Source of the DNA: CAVYXK01 sp963708245
GTDB lineage: Bacteria > Pseudomonadota > Alphaproteobacteria > Acetobacterales > Acetobacteraceae
Direction of reading: 5' to 3'
NCBI GenBank assembly: GCA_963708245.1
Contig: OY970201.1
Span: forward strand, 4,278,001-4,342,000
Length of the DNA: 64,000 nucleotides
Each line of letters starts with the position of its first letter. Within the stretch, counting starts at the first letter, position 1. The position numbers and the translations under genes are program-made. Shown here one piece after another: positions 16,618 through 26,325 of this stretch. The notes below the pieces were generated by a model that was not told the DNA's origin, did not search any database, and worked only from the letters and a program-made list of their open reading frames with translations.

Positions 16618-17471
16618 CAGAATGCCTCCCGCCCGCGGCGCTGAAGCCCCACGATTATCGCGGCGATCAACCCTGCCACGATCAGTAGCGTGATCACGCC
16701 CAAAGCCGAGGCCTTGCCGATCTCCAATTCATGGAATCCAAGCTCATAAGTATAGAGCGTGATTGTCTCCGTCGCCGTCCCGGGGCCGCCATTGGTGAGC
16801 ACATACACAAGATCGAAGAAGCGGAATGCATCCATGACCCGAATTGCCACTACGAACAGGATCAGCGGCTTCATCATCGGCAGGATCACATAACGCAGCC
16901 GCTGCCAGGCATTCGCCCCATCGATCTCGGCGGCTTCCAGCAAGCCAGTGTCGAAAGCCTGCAGCCCGGCATACAGCACCAGCATGAGAAACGGCATGAA
17001 GCGCCACGTATCCGCAAGGATCAGGCTAAACTTCGCCCAGGCCGGATCGCCCAACCAATTCGGTGGGAACACATTGAGGGCGATCAAGGTAGAATCGATC
17101 AGCCCAAACCGGCCGATAAACATCCATTTTAGGAAAATCGCCGCAACAACCGGTGTGACGACATGCGGCAAAAAATTCAGCAGCGACAATATGCGCACCC
17201 CGCGCCGCAGGGCATAGAGCACCAGGGCCAGGGCGAGCCCGATCACAAGTTGCAGGGTCACACCCCCAGCTACGATGATGACGGTAGTGAGAAGATCACT
17301 CCAGAAGCGCTCGTCGGTTAGCAGGGACAGATAGTTCGCCAACCCGACGAAATGCGCCGGGTCGCGTCCGCCGAGATAATACGAAAGGAAGCTGTACCAG
17401 ATGGCCGATGCAAAAGGATAGGCAAGCACTGCGGACATCAACATGATGCTCGGCAGCATGAACAGCCACAT
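16617..17471 (-). CDS. ABC transporter permease, CUT1 (MalF/UgpA-like)
   Basis: 284 residues, six membrane segments, EAA loop EAAEIDGANAWQRLRYVILP, and the typical C-terminal half phrase DLVYVLTNGGPGTATETITL. Partner of the following permease. The binding-protein gene ends 6 bp upstream. Confidence 0.9.
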   Translation of the reverse strand: MWLFMLPSIMLMSAVLAYPFASAIWYSFLSYYLGGRDPAHFVGLANYLSLLTDERFWSDLLTTVIIVAGGVTLQLVIGLALALVLYALRRGVRILSLLNFLPHVVTPVVAAIFLKWMFIGRFGLIDSTLIALNVFPPNWLGDPAWAKFSLILADTWRFMPFLMLVLYAGLQAFDTGLLEAAEIDGANAWQRLRYVILPMMKPLILFVVAIRVMDAFRFFDLVYVLTNGGPGTATETITLYTYELGFHELEIGKASALGVITLLIVAGLIAAIIVGLQRRGREAF

Positions 17472-17477
17472 GGAGAA

Positions 17478-18743
17478 TTACTTGTAGTAACCCCTCTGCG
17501 CCAGCATCGTCTGCGTTTCTTGCGCTGCAGTGTCCAGCGCCTGTTTCACCTCCATCTGTCCCACGATCGCCTGGACCATGCGCTTGCAGATCACCTCGCC
17601 GACTTCGTTGAACTCCGGCAACTTTGGCAATGGCTGACCCACCTCCAGGCATTTCGCAATCGCCGGATACCAGCGATATTTCTGTTGGATGGCCGGGTCC
17701 ATCAGCACCGCGCGACGGGTGGGCGTCGCCAGCGCCGCCGCGCCACGTTGGTTCTGCTCATCGAGTGCGGTCGCCAGGATTCGGAACAGCAGGTCTTTGT
17801 CCTTCGAGGAGAATCGAGAGATCGCATAGGCATCGGTGGACAGTCCCTGCTTGCCCCCCGGCGGGATCGCCCATTGAATTTTCCCGACCACCTGCGATTT
17901 TTCCGGATTATCCATCACGGCCGCCCGCGTTGCCCATTGCTCGCATTGAGCGGCGAGATCCTGGCCCATGTTGACGGTGCATTCGTCGTTGCCGAACGCC
18001 GTATAGCCAGGGACTGAGTATTGCGCGAGACGCTTGAAGGTTTCGATCGCCTTCACCCCGCGTTCCGAGTTGAAGGTTGGCCGCCAGTTCTGATCGAACC
18101 AGCCGTCACCCACCGTGTTGAGCACAGAATTGAGCTCGTACGGTATCTGATCCCATTTTAGCGAGACCGTCACGCCATAGCGACGCGGCGGATTGCTGAG
18201 CACCCGCGCCAACTCGACGTACTCATCCCATGTATTCGGTGGCGAAAGATGCTTCTGCTCGAACAGGTCGGCGCGATAGGCATACATCACCGTATTGCTG
18301 GTCAACGGCATCGCATAGATATGCCCGTCGAATGTGACGGCATTCACCGAGGCCGGGTTCATGTCGCCAAGATTGAACTCCGTCCTGTGCTTCGCCCACA
18401 GATCGTCGAGTGGCTCCAGCCAGCCGCTCTTGGCGAAGGATGCGAGGGACACGCCATTGCCCCACAGCAGATCGAGACTGTTGTCGCGCGATGATAGAGC
18501 GATTCGTTGTAGGGCAATGGCATCGCCGGACACCATTAGTCGGGTATCGACGGCGACTCCTGGCACCGCCGACTTCATCTTGGCTGCGTAGTATTCCAGC
18601 GCGGGGTAGCGGTGGCTGATTAACTGAACAGGCTCCGCCGCGACAGCCCGGCGAGAAATTGCGGGCATTGCAAGGCCGGCTGCCGCACTCAACACCACCC
18701 GCCGGCCGAGCACGACGGGGCTTCCATGGCCCGGCATTGACAT
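17478..18743 (-). CDS. ABC transporter substrate-binding protein (family 1 extracellular)
   Basis: 421 residues from ATG 18743. The start carries twin Arg (GRRVVLSAAAGLAMPAISRR), a possible Tat or Sec signal ending AVAAEP. The mature part has the two-lobe pattern of family 1 binding proteins (NSLDLLWGNGVSLASFAKSG, VTFDGHIYAMPLTSNTVMYA, FLARILATALDEQNQ-like helix). A frame extends 10 codons upstream, but GGGGGAG precedes the chosen ATG. Ligand unknown; the amidohydrolases on both sides probably act on it. Confidence 0.85.
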   Translation of the reverse strand: MSMPGHGSPVVLGRRVVLSAAAGLAMPAISRRAVAAEPVQLISHRYPALEYYAAKMKSAVPGVAVDTRLMVSGDAIALQRIALSSRDNSLDLLWGNGVSLASFAKSGWLEPLDDLWAKHRTEFNLGDMNPASVNAVTFDGHIYAMPLTSNTVMYAYRADLFEQKHLSPPNTWDEYVELARVLSNPPRRYGVTVSLKWDQIPYELNSVLNTVGDGWFDQNWRPTFNSERGVKAIETFKRLAQYSVPGYTAFGNDECTVNMGQDLAAQCEQWATRAAVMDNPEKSQVVGKIQWAIPPGGKQGLSTDAYAISRFSSKDKDLLFRILATALDEQNQRGAAALATPTRRAVLMDPAIQQKYRWYPAIAKCLEVGQPLPKLPEFNEVGEVICKRMVQAIVGQMEVKQALDTAAQETQTMLAQRGYYK

Positions 18744-18789
18744 TCTCCCCCCTGCGGCGGGTGTTACGCGCACCCGCCGCTCCGCTGTA

Positions 18790-19896
18790 TCAGCCGAAGT
18801 TGTATACTTGCAGCGCGTTGTCGCGCAGGATCATCCGTTCTTCCCTCTCGGGCAGTTTGATGCGCCACGCTTGGCGTGGATCATCGTAATCCCAATGCGG
18901 GTAGTCACTGGAATAGACGATCCGATCCCAACCGATCCATTCGAAGGTCTGGCGCAAGTCTTCCGGGTTCTCCGGCTCCTCCACCGGTTGCGTGGCGAAC
19001 CAGATGTTGCTCCGCATGTACTCGGATGGGGGGCGTTTCACCTGCGGCACTTCGTCACGCATCTTTTTCCAGTGCGTGTCGAGCCGCCAGGCGAGTGTCG
19101 GGCCCCAGGCGAAGCCACCCTCGATCAGCACGACCTTCAGCTTGGGAAACGCCTCGAACACGCCTTCCAGGATCAGGCTCGCGGTCTGGTTCTGCATCGA
19201 GTGGACCAGCATGTGGTGGTCCTCGATGTAGAATTGCGGCCAGCCGCCGGCCGACGGCGCGCTGTTCTGAGTGCCGCCAATATGCAGCCCGATGGAGAAG
19301 CCGTTGGCCTGTGCAGCGGCGAAGATCGGCCAGTAGCGCCGGCGCCCGAGCGGCTCGCTGGTCTTCGAGCCGAGCTGGATCTGCGCGAAGGCCGGATCGC
19401 CGGCACGGCTTTCGATCTCCTTGATCGCTGCCGCAGGGTCATCCTGCGGCACCAGCACCGATGCGCGCAGCCGTGGCTCCGGCACGTAGAACGTTTGTTT
19501 CTGCCACTCGTTCATCGCCGTGCAGAAGGCTGCGGCAGCATCATGGTTGCGGGCGATATTGGCGTTCAGCAGCGGCTCCAGCACGCCGAAGGCGATGTTG
19601 TTGGCATCCAGGTGCTGTTCACGCATGAAGTCGACGTCGGAGCCGGGGAGGCCGCCGCCAGGGGGCCAAGCGTCGCGCCGACAGGTGTTCGGCTGAAAGC
19701 GCGGATAGGTGCCGCGCGCCGCATATGGGCCGCAGACGAACTTGTCGTATTCCAACAGATACTTGCGCCAGCGCGCCGACAAATAGGGATCGAGGTCCCG
19801 CGGCGTCTTCATGTAGGGATGAATATCGGTGTCGATGATGCCGAGCCGCGCATCAGCTTCGGGCCGGCGATCCAGGACGTCCGCGGTCATGCTCAT
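18790..19896 (-). CDS. Amidohydrolase family 2 protein, paralog B
   Basis: 368 residues. IIDTDIHPYMKTPRDLDPYL (metal-binding start), IGLHIGGTQN (mid-barrel His) and IVYSSDYPHWDYDD (late Asp/His) are visible, and FMREQHLDANNIAFGVLEPL and LIEGGFAWGPTLAWRLDTHW match paralog A closely. Its start overlaps the stop of paralog C by ATGA (19893-19896), and the binding protein follows 47 bp downstream, so all are one transcript. Confidence 0.87.
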   Translation of the reverse strand: MSMTADVLDRRPEADARLGIIDTDIHPYMKTPRDLDPYLSARWRKYLLEYDKFVCGPYAARGTYPRFQPNTCRRDAWPPGGGLPGSDVDFMREQHLDANNIAFGVLEPLLNANIARNHDAAAAFCTAMNEWQKQTFYVPEPRLRASVLVPQDDPAAAIKEIESRAGDPAFAQIQLGSKTSEPLGRRRYWPIFAAAQANGFSIGLHIGGTQNSAPSAGGWPQFYIEDHHMLVHSMQNQTASLILEGVFEAFPKLKVVLIEGGFAWGPTLAWRLDTHWKKMRDEVPQVKRPPSEYMRSNIWFATQPVEEPENPEDLRQTFEWIGWDRIVYSSDYPHWDYDDPRQAWRIKLPEREERMILRDNALQVYNFG

Positions 19897-20963
19897 TGCA
19901 GCGTCTCCTTGAGACGAGGATAGGTGGCAAGCGGATTGTCGTGCCGCATCTTGCGGATCAGGCCCGGGTTGAGCCCGGGTGGCAGCGGCTCGTCGCCTTC
20001 GAACTGCCAGTGTGGGTAGTCGGTGGCAAACAGCAGCATCTCGTCCGAGCCGATCTGGTCGATGACCCGATCGAGCGACTTCGCGTCGGGCGGCGCATCC
20101 AGCGGCTGCGCTGTCAGGCGGATCCGGTCACGGATGATCTCGGCCGGCGACTGCTTCACCCACGGCACCTCGGCGCGCACGCCGCGCCAGGTCTTGATCG
20201 CCCGCCAGATGAAGCCCGGCAGCCAAGTCACCCCCAATTCAATCAACACCACGCGAAGAGTGGGGAATTTCACGAAGATGCCGTTCGAGACCAGGCTGAG
20301 AAGCTGGTCCTCGAAGGTCTGCTGGTGTGCCACGTAGTCATGTAGAAAATGCGATGGCCAGCCGGTAGAGGTCGGCGCGTAGCGATACATGCTGCCGGCG
20401 TGGAGCCCGATCGGCAGGTCGTGCCGCACCGCGGCTTCATAGATCGGCCAGTAATAGCTACGGCCCAGCATCATCTCGCACGCCACCGGCATTAGCGCCT
20501 GCACGAAACGCCGGTCGGACGCTTTGCGTTCGATCTCTTCGGCGGCCAGCAGCGGCGCCTGTGCGGGCACTACGATCGAGGCTCGCAGGCGGGGTTCTTT
20601 GTCCAGCCACTCGGCCGCGATCCAGTCATTCACCGCCGAGCAGATCGCCGCGCCCATCGTCTCGCTGACCGCGATCTGGCCGCCGTATACCGTGTTGCAA
20701 ATGGCGATACCTAGCCCGAACGGATCGAGTGCTTGGGCGCGCATCGCATCCAGGCTGGTGCCGGGCTTGCCCTTGTCGGGGCGCCAGTCCGGCCGGCAGG
20801 AGATCGGCGCGCCAGGCGGGTAGCTTTGCAGGTCGAGCCCATCGATGCCGCGGGCCACGAAGGATTCCCGCCAGAACTCGCTCATATACGGCAGCAGTGC
20901 CTTCACGCTTGGCACCGAGGGGTGGATATCGCAGTCGATCACCGTGCCGGCCGGGTCGTTCAT
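19893..20963 (-). CDS. Amidohydrolase family 2 protein, paralog C
   Basis: 356 residues from ATG 20963. IDCDIHPSVPSVKALLPYM, LPIGLHAGSMYRYAP and LLFATDYPHWQFEGD mark the metal site. This one is more divergent than A and B (DAMRAQALDPFGLGIAICNT replaces the EQHLD phrase). First gene of the operon; the frame continues 70 codons upstream through low-complexity sequence overlapping the divergent antitoxin promoter, so the internal ATG is chosen. Confidence 0.87.
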   Translation of the reverse strand: MNDPAGTVIDCDIHPSVPSVKALLPYMSEFWRESFVARGIDGLDLQSYPPGAPISCRPDWRPDKGKPGTSLDAMRAQALDPFGLGIAICNTVYGGQIAVSETMGAAICSAVNDWIAAEWLDKEPRLRASIVVPAQAPLLAAEEIERKASDRRFVQALMPVACEMMLGRSYYWPIYEAAVRHDLPIGLHAGSMYRYAPTSTGWPSHFLHDYVAHQQTFEDQLLSLVSNGIFVKFPTLRVVLIELGVTWLPGFIWRAIKTWRGVRAEVPWVKQSPAEIIRDRIRLTAQPLDAPPDAKSLDRVIDQIGSDEMLLFATDYPHWQFEGDEPLPPGLNPGLIRKMRHDNPLATYPRLKETLQ

Positions 20964-21088
20964 TCGGTCATCTCCGTTGCGGAGATCGTAAGGTCGTGGG
21001 CAGCAAGGGTCAAACCAGGCGGATAGGCCCGAACCAGCGACACTCCCGCCGTCGGGTGCTGGTGCTATAGCTGTCCCAGGAGGTTCCC

Positions 21089-21367
21089 ATGGGTGTGGTT
21101 CAGCTTCCCGACGAGCTTCAACGCGTGATCGAGCAGCAGGTCGCCGAAGGCCGGGCCGCGAGCCCCGCGGCATTCTTGGAGGAAGCCGTCATGCGCCTGG
21201 TTGACGATGCCCGTTCCGAAGAGGAAGAGGTCTTCGCGGCAGTGCAGGCAGGCATCGCCGATATAGAAGCGGGCCGATACACGACCGTCGCCAGCCCGGA
21301 TGACGAGCGGCTCCTGCATGAGCGTCTGATGGCACGGCTGCGAGCGCGTTTGGCCGCGGAAGAGTAG
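21089..21367 (+). CDS. Antitoxin, ParD/ribbon-helix-helix-like
   Basis: 92 residues, acidic C-terminal half. The start GVVQLPDELQRVIEQQVAEG plus the helix SPAAFLEEAVMRLVDDARSE fits a RHH-type antitoxin that binds DNA through the N-terminus and the toxin through the C-terminus. AGGAGG lies just upstream of the ATG. It precedes the toxin gene with no gap, the usual order. Confidence 0.75.
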   Translation: MGVVQLPDELQRVIEQQVAEGRAASPAAFLEEAVMRLVDDARSEEEEVFAAVQAGIADIEAGRYTTVASPDDERLLHERLMARLRARLAAEE

Positions 21368-21736
21368 TTGGCCTATCGTCTCGCCAAGCCGGCAGAGGAC
21401 CAGATTGATGCCATCCTCCTCGAGAGTGCGCGAACGCACGGCATAGAGGCTGCCGGTCGTTACGGTTTGCTGCTCGTAACCGCCATGGCGTCCCTGGGCG
21501 GCCACCCAGAGATGCTGGGGTCTATTGAAGTTCCCCGGCTGCAGGGTATCCGCGCATACCCGCTCCGTTTGAGTCGGATGAGGATCGAGCCGGCGCGCCG
21601 CGTCAGGGCTCCCCGGCATCTCATCATCCATCGGGTGGCTGCGGATGGTGTTGTAGAAATTCTCGGCTTGGTCCACGACCGAATGGTGCTGTCCCGCGCA
21701 GCTCGGAAGCTCGTCCTGCGCGCCGACGCCCCCTGA
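21368..21736 (+). CDS. Toxin, RelE/ParE family
   Basis: 122 residues. The start is TTG 21368, directly after the antitoxin TAG. ParE-like pattern: MAYRLAKPAEDQIDAILLES (helix), EVPRLQGIRAYPLRLSRMRI, and the C-terminal strands RHLIIHRVAADGVVEILGLV-HDRM. Members inhibit DNA gyrase or act as RNases; which one here is unknown. The tail after HDRMVLSRAARKL is normal length, so the gene seems intact. Confidence 0.75.
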   Translation: MAYRLAKPAEDQIDAILLESARTHGIEAAGRYGLLLVTAMASLGGHPEMLGSIEVPRLQGIRAYPLRLSRMRIEPARRVRAPRHLIIHRVAADGVVEILGLVHDRMVLSRAARKLVLRADAP

Positions 21737-21785
21737 AGCTGTATTGCGTGGTTCGAGGACCAATCAGATCGAATCCCGGCAGACG

Positions 21786-23111
21786 CTATCCCTTGAGCCC
21801 GGCAAGCCGGAAGCTTCGTTGCCACTGCCGCGCGACCTCGTCCAGCGCCTGCTGTGCCGTCTTCTGTCCAAGCAACACCTCGGATACCGCCACGCGCAGC
21901 GGAAGCTGGGCAGTGCTCCACAAAGGGTCCTGCGGGTCGAGCGTGGCGGTCTTCAGCAACTCGCCCTGGACCGGCGCCCAAGGGTGCTTCGCTAGTACCG
22001 CGGGGTCTTGCAGCACTGAAAGTCGCGGCGGCGAGTTGGCGAGGTCGATGGATCTCCGCAGCCACTGCTTCGATGTCGCCAACTGAATGAACTCGAATGC
22101 CCATTCGGTGTGCTTGGAACCTTCTGGTACCCCGAGCACCCAGCCGCCGAGATGCGTGCGACTCTGCTCGATCGAGTCCTTGCCGGGCACCATTGCCCAG
22201 GCCCAGTTGCCACCGGTCTTCGACTGCTTGGGGTCATTCATCAGCTCGCCATACGGCGCCAGCGTGATGGTCATGGCGAACTGGTCGTTCTGACCGCCGG
22301 CAATGATGCCGTCGAACTCCCAGGTGACCGAGTCCGGATTCATCACGTGGTACTTCGTCATCAGGTCGCCGTAGAACTCCAGCGCCTCGATGGCCGGCGG
22401 CCGATTGATGAAGATCTCGCCCGTCTTAGGATCGTAGAAGTCGCCGCCGGCGGAGCGCAGGAACGGCGTGAACGGATCGAGTATCGCCGTTCCCTGGCGG
22501 GCGATGAACCCCACGCCGTAACGGTGCGGGAATCCCTGCTTCGTTGTGGCTTGCGCCGCAGCCAGGAACTCGGCGAAGGTTTCCGGCGCCTTGGTAATTC
22601 CAGCCCGCTCGAGAACCGGCTTCTGATAGTGCAGGATGTCGGTTACCACCCGATAGGGGATGCCGGCCAGCTTGCCGTCATAGGTGGCCATCGCCTGCAC
22701 GGCCGGCAGGAAATCCGCCCAATCGAAATCCGGGTGCCGCGACGCCGCAGCGTCCAACAGCTTCTGGTGGTCCTGCATGTGCCGAGCCACCCAGCCCGCC
22801 ATGTTCGGGTTCCACTGCACGATGTCGATCGCACCCGAGCCCGCGCTGAGCTCTGATTTCAAGCGCACTGTCTCGGCATCGCCGGGCAGCAGAGTGAAGT
22901 CGATCTTGATGCCAGTGGCTTTCTCGAAGGCGGGGGCCACCTCCTGCACCAGGCACCAGTGCCAGGGACCGTTGTCGCCGACATAAACAAGTTTGTCGGG
23001 CTTGGCCTGGGCGCGCGCGGGTCGCGCTCGCGCACTGACCGCCACGGCCACAGACCCGGCAAGAACGTCACGGCGGCTCACGCGGGTGCCGCCACGACCG
23101 CATGCGATCAT
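21786..23111 (-). CDS. ABC transporter substrate-binding protein, tandem copy 2
   Basis: 441 residues with a signal region (RRDVLAGSVAVAVSARARPARAQA). Family 1 extracellular binding protein. It shares long near-identical stretches with the neighbouring 23119-24447 product: PDKLVYVGDNGPWHWCLV, EVAPAFEKATGIKIDFTLLP, and TWEFDGIIAGGQNDQFAMT. The pair is a tandem duplication with only 7 bp between the genes. Divergence is concentrated in loops, so the two may differ in ligand. Last gene of the operon. Confidence 0.88.
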   Translation of the reverse strand: MIACGRGGTRVSRRDVLAGSVAVAVSARARPARAQAKPDKLVYVGDNGPWHWCLVQEVAPAFEKATGIKIDFTLLPGDAETVRLKSELSAGSGAIDIVQWNPNMAGWVARHMQDHQKLLDAAASRHPDFDWADFLPAVQAMATYDGKLAGIPYRVVTDILHYQKPVLERAGITKAPETFAEFLAAAQATTKQGFPHRYGVGFIARQGTAILDPFTPFLRSAGGDFYDPKTGEIFINRPPAIEALEFYGDLMTKYHVMNPDSVTWEFDGIIAGGQNDQFAMTITLAPYGELMNDPKQSKTGGNWAWAMVPGKDSIEQSRTHLGGWVLGVPEGSKHTEWAFEFIQLATSKQWLRRSIDLANSPPRLSVLQDPAVLAKHPWAPVQGELLKTATLDPQDPLWSTAQLPLRVAVSEVLLGQKTAQQALDEVARQWQRSFRLAGLKG

Positions 23112-23118
23112 CGCGTGC

Positions 23119-24447
23119 CTACCCCTTCATTCCTGCCAGCTTGAAACTCCGATGCCATTGGTTCGCGACGTCGTCCAGCGCCTGCTGCGCTGTCTTCTGC
23201 CCCAGCAGCACTTGCGAAATCGCTGTCCGCAGCGGCAATTGCGCAGTGCTCCACAGCGGATCGCGATGGTCCAGCACGGCGGTCTTCAGCGCCTCGCCTG
23301 CAACCGGCGCCCAGGGATGCCTGGCCAGCACGGCGGGGTCCTCCAGCACCGAGACACGGGGCGGCGCGTTGCTAAGGTCGATCGATCGCCGCATCCACTG
23401 CTTGGACGTCGCCGTCTGCACGAACTCGAACGCCCAGTCGGTGTGCTTCGTTCCCTCCGGCACGCCGAGCATCCAGCCGGCGAGGTAGGTCTTCGACTGG
23501 CTGATCGAGTCCTTGCCCGGCATCAGCGACCAGGCCCAGTCGCCGCCCGTCCTCGATTGCTTGGGGTCGTTCATCAGCTCGCCATAGGGTGCCAGGGTGA
23601 CGGTCATAGCAAACTGATCGTTCTGGCCGCCGGCGATGATGCCGTCGAACTCCCAGGTGAGCGAGTCCGGGTTCATCACGTGGTACTTCGTCAGCAGATC
23701 GCCGTAGAATTGCAGCGCGTACACTCCCGCCGGCTGGTTGACGAAGATCTCGCCGGTCTGCGGGTCGTAGTAGCGACCGCCGGCAGAACGCATGAACGGC
23801 GTGAAGCTGCCGAGCATTGCTGGACCCTGACGGCCCATCACGCCGAACCCATAACGGTGCGGCAGGCCCTGCTTGGTGGTCGCCTGCGCCGTCGCCAGCA
23901 ACTCGGCGAAGGTGGTGGGCGGCTTGGCAAACGCCGCCTGCTCCAGAAGCTTCTTCTGGTAATGCAGGATACCAGTGGTGATGCGATAGGGGATGCCTGA
24001 GAGCTTGCCGTCATAAGTCGCCATACCCTGCACCGATGGCAGGAAATCCGCCCAGTCGAAATCGGGATGCTTGCCGGCCGCCGCGTCCATCAGCTTCTTG
24101 TGGTCCTGCATGTGCCGCGACACCCAGCCGGCCATGCTGGCGTCCCACTGCACGATATCGATTGCGCCCGAGCCGGAGCTCAGCTCGGCTTTCAACCTCG
24201 CCACCAGGGCGTCGATCGGCAGCAGGGTGAAATCGATCTTGATACCGGTCGCTTTCTCGAACGCCGGCGCGACTTCGTTGACCAGGCACCAATGCCAGGG
24301 ACCGTTGTCGCCGACGTAAACAAGCTTGTCGGGCTTGGCTTGGGCGCGGGCTGGGCGGGCGCGGATACCTAGCCCGACAGCAGCGCCAGCCGCCGCGGTC
24401 GCCTTGACCATCGTGCGCCGGCCCAGGCCGCTTGGTCTTGTGATCAT
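23119..24447 (-). CDS. ABC transporter substrate-binding protein, tandem copy 1
   Basis: 442 residues from ATG 24447 with GGGAGGC upstream. The Tat-like start (GRRTMVKATAAAGAAVGLG) ends at RAQA. Family 1 binding protein, very similar to the next gene. Together with two permeases upstream it forms a CUT1 importer without its own ATPase. Confidence 0.88.
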   Translation of the reverse strand: MITRPSGLGRRTMVKATAAAGAAVGLGIRARPARAQAKPDKLVYVGDNGPWHWCLVNEVAPAFEKATGIKIDFTLLPIDALVARLKAELSSGSGAIDIVQWDASMAGWVSRHMQDHKKLMDAAAGKHPDFDWADFLPSVQGMATYDGKLSGIPYRITTGILHYQKKLLEQAAFAKPPTTFAELLATAQATTKQGLPHRYGFGVMGRQGPAMLGSFTPFMRSAGGRYYDPQTGEIFVNQPAGVYALQFYGDLLTKYHVMNPDSLTWEFDGIIAGGQNDQFAMTVTLAPYGELMNDPKQSRTGGDWAWSLMPGKDSISQSKTYLAGWMLGVPEGTKHTDWAFEFVQTATSKQWMRRSIDLSNAPPRVSVLEDPAVLARHPWAPVAGEALKTAVLDHRDPLWSTAQLPLRTAISQVLLGQKTAQQALDDVANQWHRSFKLAGMKG

Positions 24448-24465
24448 GCGTTGCCTCCCTTTGCT

Positions 24466-25314
24466 TCAGCCTTTGACCGCGCCAGACGACAGCCCCGCGA
24501 CGAGATGCCGCTGCGCCACGAACGAGAACAGGATCACCGGCAAAACCACCAGCACGCCAGAGGCGGTCATCGCGCCCCAATCCACCCCGACATCGCCGGA
24601 GTAGCTTGCCATCAGCACCGGCAGCGTGCGCGTTGCGTCGTTGGTCAACACGGCAGCGAAGATGAAGTCGTTCCACGCCAACAGCAGACACAGAATGGTC
24701 GCGGCGACCAGGCCTGGCCGCACCAGCGGCAGCACCACCGCACGGAATGCGGCGAAACGGCTGGCGCCATCCACCCAGGCGCTTTCCTCCAGCTCGCGCG
24801 GCAGCTCCTCGAAGAAGCCGCGCATGATCCACACCACCAGCGGCAGGCTGAAGGTGGTGTAGGCGAGCACGACGCTGATCCGCGTCTCGGTCAGGCCGAG
24901 TTTGCTGAACAGCACATACATCGGTACCAGCACCGCGATCGGCGGCAGCATGCGCATCACCAACAGGGTAAAGAACAGCCAATTGCGACCGGCAAAGCGG
25001 AAGCGAGCGAAGGAATAGGCGGCCGGCACGCCGACGCAGATCGACAGCAGCACCGCCTCGACCGAGATCAGCAGGCTGTTGAGGAAGGCGTGCTGGAAGT
25101 CGCCAGTACCGAGCACCTTGACGTAGTTCTGGAGCGTCGGCGTCCAGATGAATAAAGGCGGCGACGCAAAGGTCTGCACCCGCGTCTTGAACGAAAGACC
25201 CAGGATCCACAGCAGCGGGAAGATGAACAGGATCAGTAGCGCGACCAGCGCCGTATAGGCGCCGGCGGCGAAAGCGACCCGGCCTCGCCTGCTGCCGACA
25301 CGTCGCATGGACAT
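24466..25314 (-). CDS. ABC transporter permease, CUT1 (MalG-like)
   Basis: 282 residues from ATG 25314, six membrane segments, EAA loop EESAWVDGASRFAAFRAVVL. The start overlaps the TGA of the preceding permease (TGATG-type coupling at 25312-25316). The open frame runs further upstream only as antisense-like Arg/Ala-rich sequence inside the other permease, so it is discounted. Confidence 0.9.
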   Translation of the reverse strand: MSMRRVGSRRGRVAFAAGAYTALVALLILFIFPLLWILGLSFKTRVQTFASPPLFIWTPTLQNYVKVLGTGDFQHAFLNSLLISVEAVLLSICVGVPAAYSFARFRFAGRNWLFFTLLVMRMLPPIAVLVPMYVLFSKLGLTETRISVVLAYTTFSLPLVVWIMRGFFEELPRELEESAWVDGASRFAAFRAVVLPLVRPGLVAATILCLLLAWNDFIFAAVLTNDATRTLPVLMASYSGDVGVDWGAMTASGVLVVLPVILFSFVAQRHLVAGLSSGAVKG

Positions 25315-26252
25315 CACTGCGTTCCCCCTCGGCGGATCACGGCGACGAAGGTCAGGCAGACGACCAGCGCGATCAGCAGCATCATCCAAGATGCCGCGGC
25401 GCCCAGGCTGAGATCGAACTGCACGAACGACGCCTGATAGGTATAAACAGACAGCAACAGCGTCGCATTCGCCGGGCCGCCGCCGGTCATGACATAGACG
25501 TTGTCGAAGGCGCGGAACTCGAAGATCGTGCGCAGCAGTAGCGCGACCAGAAGATAGGGGCGCAGCAGCGGCAGAGTGACGTGCCAGAAGCTCTGCAGCC
25601 GGCTGGCGCCGTCGATCGCGGCGGCCTCCAGCGGCTCCTGCGGCAGCGAACGCAGTCCGGCGAGCGACAGGATGGTCACGAACGGCGCGTTCTGCCAGAC
25701 GCTGGCGATGCCGACCGAGATCAGCGCCAGCCATGGCTGTCCCAGCCAGATGATGGGACTGCCCAGGAAATAGTCGATGATGCCGTGGTCCGGATCGAGC
25801 AGCAGCTTCCAGCACAGTGCGGCGACGATCGGCGTCATCATCATCGGCACGATCAGCGTGGTTCGGAAGAAGCCGATCAGCGGCAGGTCGAGGTCGAGCA
25901 GCAAAGCAACCCCGAGCCCCAGCGCCAACTCGGCCGCCACCGTCGCCGCGGTGTAGCCGAGCGTGAGAAGCAGGCTGCCGATGAAATCGGGATCGGTCAG
26001 CAGTGCCGCATAATTGGCAATCCCGGCGAACCGGCCGCCGAACAGCGTCTCGTCCGCGCTCCAGCCCTCGGTGCTGAGATAGAGCGAGAAGGCCAGCGGG
26101 ATACCGAAGATCGCCAGCATTGTGAGTGCGGTCGGCAGGACCGCGAGGCGCGCGAACTGCCGGTCGAGCCAGCGCCACCCAAGCCCGACGCCGGGCCGAT
26201 GCGGCTGAGCCGAAGCTTCGGCGTCACGGATGACGGTGCTGGTTTCCCCCAT
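25314..26252 (-). CDS. ABC transporter permease, CUT1 (MalF-like)
   Basis: 312 residues, six membrane segments, EAA loop EAAAIDGASRLQSFWHVTLP, and DNVYVMTGGGPANATLLLSV near the C-terminus. First gene of the operon; its promoter lies in 26253-26325, back to back with the fluoride riboswitch promoter. Confidence 0.9.
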   Translation of the reverse strand: MGETSTVIRDAEASAQPHRPGVGLGWRWLDRQFARLAVLPTALTMLAIFGIPLAFSLYLSTEGWSADETLFGGRFAGIANYAALLTDPDFIGSLLLTLGYTAATVAAELALGLGVALLLDLDLPLIGFFRTTLIVPMMMTPIVAALCWKLLLDPDHGIIDYFLGSPIIWLGQPWLALISVGIASVWQNAPFVTILSLAGLRSLPQEPLEAAAIDGASRLQSFWHVTLPLLRPYLLVALLLRTIFEFRAFDNVYVMTGGGPANATLLLSVYTYQASFVQFDLSLGAAASWMMLLIALVVCLTFVAVIRRGGTQ

Positions 26253-26325
26253 CTCTCGCTCGTGCAGGCGGCGAATTCACCGCGACAAGCTAGGCGCCAT
26301 CGTCCTCGCGCGCCATGGTGCCCCG

